From contig JAZBQD010000017.1 in NCBI GenBank assembly GCA_036583965.1, forward strand, positions 22,540,385-22,604,384: 64,000 bases of DNA, given 5' to 3'. This document shows positions 62,101-64,000 of this stretch, piece after piece. Every line of letters starts with the position of its first letter. Position 1 is the stretch's first letter. The notes below the pieces were generated by a model. The model was not told the DNA's origin and did not search any database. It worked only from the letters and a program-made list of their open reading frames with translations. This DNA is from Prunella strophiata (taxonomy: Eukaryota > Chordata > Aves > Passeriformes > Prunellidae). The position numbers and the translations under genes are program-made.

Positions 62101-62132
62101 TGTCCGTGGCTTTCTTATTGAGGTGGAGGCGT
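52962..62132 (-). CDS. UGCG: UGCG, ceramide glucosyltransferase (exons 2-9; exon 1 outside window)
   Basis: Transfers glucose from UDP-glucose to ceramide on the cytosolic face of the Golgi, giving glucosylceramide, the precursor of most glycosphingolipids (GT21 family). Eight exons with AG acceptors and GT donors join in phase: 61991-62132, 58451-58553, 57439-57540, 56940-57052, 55014-55192, 54502-54588, 53891-54080 and 52962-53132. They encode 361 residues ending in EEIIDV and a TAG stop. With the 33 residues of exon 1 known from human UGCG this gives 394, the usual family length. Visible active-site features are QDHDD (D92), CDSG (D144), H193, C207, AEDYF (D236) and RMIRW (R272-W276). The exon 8-9 part holds the C-terminal hydrophobic segments. 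No frameshift or internal stop is present. The N-terminal signal anchor, start codon and promoter are missing because exon 1 lies beyond the right edge. Confidence 0.98.
53891..54080 (-). CDS. UGCG: UGCG exon 8 (residues 276-338)
   Basis: The acceptor TTTTCTAG completes Arg275, then W276 and [20 protein letters not shown] follow. The rest is hydrophobic ([34 protein letters not shown]) and fits the known C-terminal membrane segments. The donor is CAG|GTATGT. Confidence 0.98.
54502..54588 (-). CDS. UGCG: UGCG exon 7 (residues 246-274, plus two bases of Arg275)
   Basis: The acceptor TTTTTCAG completes Arg246, then [20 protein letters not shown] and SQFQSRMI follow. The exon ends in AG|GTAAGA, with the AGG codon of Arg275 split by intron 7. 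It holds most of the RXXRW motif needed for transfer. Confidence 0.97.
55014..55192 (-). CDS. UGCG: UGCG exon 6 (residues 187-245)
   Basis: The acceptor is TTTGTCAG and the donor ACCG|GTAAGA. The exon encodes [20 protein letters not shown], then [19 protein letters not shown] and [16 protein letters not shown]. It holds H193, C207 and the proposed catalytic base D236, all at the same numbers as in human. Confidence 0.98.
55193..56939 (-). other. UGCG intron 5 (1.75 kb), no other feature seen
   Basis: Bounded by ACAG|GTGAGT and TTTGTCAG. Contains short A-rich tracts (for example 55850-55880) and nothing I can name. The remaining introns are 386 nt (intron 4), 910 nt (3), 425 nt (6), 421 nt (7) and 758 nt (8). 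Confidence 0.7.
56940..57052 (-). CDS. UGCG: UGCG exon 5 (residues 149-186)
   Basis: The acceptor CACTTAG completes Val149, then [20 protein letters not shown] and [17 protein letters not shown] follow. The donor is ACAG|GTGAGT. From memory, human has Val where this copy has Ala in LTDMANQ. Confidence 0.97.
57439..57540 (-). CDS. UGCG: UGCG exon 4 (residues 115-148)
   Basis: The acceptor TTTTTTAG completes Gly115, then [20 protein letters not shown] and [13 protein letters not shown] follow. D144 in CDSG is the second signature aspartate, associated with UDP-glucose binding in this family. The donor is AGAG|GTAGGT. Confidence 0.97.
58362..58403 (-). other. 19-bp hairpin in UGCG intron 3
   Basis: Arms 58362-58380 and 58385-58403 are inverted copies around a 4-nt loop. 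In the sense (minus-strand) RNA all 19 positions pair, one of them as U-G; on the plus strand that position would be an A-C mismatch. The structure lies 47 nt downstream of the exon 3 splice donor at 58450. Confidence 0.75.
58451..58553 (-). CDS. UGCG: UGCG exon 3 (residues 81-114)
   Basis: The acceptor is ACTAG and the donor TATAG|GTAAGC. The exon encodes [12 protein letters not shown] and continues to DARLFI. It contains D92, the first aspartate of the D1-D2-D3 glucosyltransferase signature. It ends after the first base of the Gly115 codon. Confidence 0.97.
58554..61990 (-). other. UGCG intron 2 (3.4 kb), no other feature seen
   Basis: AT-rich intron bounded by AAA|GTATGT and ACTAG. I see short AT-rich ORFs only and no recognisable repeat family or RNA gene. 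Confidence 0.75.
61991..62132 (-). CDS. UGCG: UGCG exon 2 (residues 34-80)
   Basis: The acceptor TTACAG precedes one base that completes the Thr33 codon, followed by 47 codons from [10 protein letters not shown] to FFELDYPK. The donor is AAA|GTATGT. This segment follows the N-terminal membrane anchor, so it is the start of the cytosolic catalytic domain. Confidence 0.97.
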
Positions 62133-64000
62133 CTGTAACAAGAAATAGCATATAACACCAGTTAAGAAAATACACTAGAGAAAGCCATTCAAAATACAGT
62201 CAGAACTAAGAAAGCTTTGGAGTTAAAATTGCTGCAAAAAGAATTAAATCCAGTTGTTGAAAAAACAGCTGTTTTTCTATCCAATAGTTGATGTCAAAGT
62301 TGATGTCAACAGCTGATGTCAAAGGTAACGCCTAAAAACACCTTAGCATGGCATGTAGTTTACATTCAGCTTTATTTAACTTAATAGATATTTAAGATTA
62401 ATGCATTTACACAATGCATTTTGAGCAATAGGAATATGACCTTTTTTCAAACTGCAGCAGAGATGAGATTTTTCTGCCTTCCTCCACAGCATTAAAACTC
62501 ATAGTATGCGAAAAACAAAGTTCACACTCGAAAATTAATACTTAGTTAGGTTATCCAAAAACAATGTTCTCTGCATACTGTTACATTACAGGGGTACATT
62601 CATGAGTTTCATTCATTATTCAAACATTCTTGTGATTTTAGATGTTTCAGGGACTTTCCTGCTGGGTTTTTAATCTTTGGCTTGCATGCCATCCTGTTGA
62701 TTAGATCAATATATTTTATTTCTTCTTGTGGTTTTATTCCCTGTTAACCAGGGTCAATAAATTCTTCTTTTCTCAGTGTTCTGGTTTTTGCCTCCGTTAC
62801 CTTGTCTTTCAGATAAGACAGTCCCTGAATGTGAGAAATTACTTAATTATTTTACACCATTCTCTGAGTTAGTTACATGAAAAAGTATTTTAACATCCCA
62901 CAGTCTCTATTAGGCTATGGTCTAAGATATTATATATATATATATATTACACTACTATTTATAGAAACTATATGGTGCCTACATAAACTGAGAGATTATA
63001 CTATACCAAAAGTAGTTAAAAGTAAGTATATATTGTAACGTATCAAAATATTTCTGATTAATACCAACATGCAAAAGCTAATACATAAATGCAAAAGCCA
63101 ATATAATATTGTCATTTATAACATAGGTTTATAACAAAATAATCATAAATACCAATTTACTGTAAACGAGGCAAAAAGTGAAAGGCTCAAGTGCTTTTTC
63201 CTGCATCAAGTTATGCAAAATTCAGAGCAAACTGAAAGCACAGGGGAAGCAGTTGATCCTACTGATCAATTTGTTAACAACTTCAAGAAAAGATTAAGGA
63301 TCAATTAACTGTAGTATAAAAATCGTGGCACCAGGCTGGGTCAGAACCATAGATAAGCTTTTACACACAATTTAAAACAGTTTCTGGTATTTCAACAATG
63401 AATCAGAATTGTTTAGGTTTTGAAAAAGACATTTAAGATCATCAGTCACACTGTTAACACAGCTAAACCATGTCCCTAACTACCACAATGAATATGTAAA
63501 ATGTGTTGGCAATAACATCACAACTCACTAAAATGAATGTTTAATCCTACACTCCTGTGTAAATGAACACAAAACTGAATTCCTAAAGATTGGTGGGTAT
63601 TGGAGACTGAGTGTTATAATTTATGGCTTGAACATCTTCATGAAGGACTTTCGCTTATTTAGTAAAACTGTGTTACAAAGGCTGCAGAGAAGACCACCAC
63701 ACCCTGAAGGTCATTCTGACTGAGGTCCTGAACTGCTCGCTGGTGGAGATGAGATACAGTAAGCTCAGGTCTTCGGAGAGAAGAATACATTCACCCGGGA
63801 ATCAAGCTTAACACCAGCTTAACACCTTGGGAGTGGAGAGCACAGCCCCAGGGCTGTCAGCTGCCAAGCCCACACAGACCCTGGCACCAAAGGGTGGAGG
63901 AGGAGAGGTTTTGGGTGCTGTTGGAAAGCCTCTGGTGAGGAGCAGTGACCGCCCACACTCCGCTGGGCAGAGGAGATCGCCTGAGGGGCCCCTTCACCCC
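62133..64000 (-). other. UGCG intron 1 (partial); no exon seen
   Basis: AT-rich for most of its length, with a short (TA)n run near 62926-62948 and three near-copies of GTTGATGTCAAA at about 62288-62322. From about 63680 to the edge the base composition becomes GC-richer and includes about six CpG dinucleotides, but I find no open frame resembling the hydrophobic N-terminal exon of UGCG. Exon 1 is therefore further right. Confidence 0.7.
62926..62948. repeat. (TA)n microsatellite
   Basis: Short alternating TA run in UGCG intron 1. Confidence 0.85.

Noticed and set aside
62133..64000. UGCG exon 1 within the right end
   Set aside because: No frame with the hydrophobic N-terminal anchor and a phase-2 donor was found, and mammalian intron 1 is long.
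1..64000. CRISPR arrays, bacterial operons, tRNA or rRNA genes
   Set aside because: The DNA is a vertebrate nuclear locus; no spaced direct repeats of CRISPR type and no tRNA or rRNA signature were seen.

Overview
The window is nuclear DNA of a bird. The only intact gene I can read is a split vertebrate gene on the minus strand, with introns bounded by GT and AG. The repeats are avian: several CR1 LINE copies and an endogenous-retrovirus LTR of a type I associate with Neoaves (from memory, not searched). The gene, UGCG (UDP-glucose ceramide glucosyltransferase), lies on the Z chromosome in chicken as far as I recall, so a Z origin is likely but not shown by the sequence.

Layout. Positions 1-50,700 are a region of about 50 kb downstream of UGCG in which I recognise no protein-coding exon. 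It contains an orphan CpG island with a consensus splice donor (about 2,300-2,790), three decayed CR1 3' ends on the minus strand (about 6,183, 7,085 and 34,985), two plus-strand CR1 copies (about 27,870-30,650 and 43,836-44,525), and an LTR whose two ends flank the larger CR1. It also holds a 178-nt pure pyrimidine tract of TTTTC repeats (21,177-21,372), a minisatellite with a 16-bp unit (42,207-42,600), homopolymer runs and several short hairpins.

Positions 50,700-62,132 carry UGCG exons 9 to 2 and a probable 3' UTR of about 2.3 kb. All eight exons join in phase and encode 361 residues (34-394 in human numbering). The catalytic residues D92, D144, D236 and the RXXRW motif (R272-W276) are intact. 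Exon 1, which encodes the membrane anchor, and the promoter are not present; 62,133-64,000 is intron 1.

UGCG makes glucosylceramide on the cytosolic face of the Golgi, the first step of most glycosphingolipid synthesis. No other gene in the window works with it. The observations most worth checking are the orphan CpG island, the LTR/CR1 mosaic, a 19-bp stem in UGCG intron 3 that pairs without mismatch only in the sense RNA, and the 16-bp minisatellite. I found no convincing previously undescribed system.
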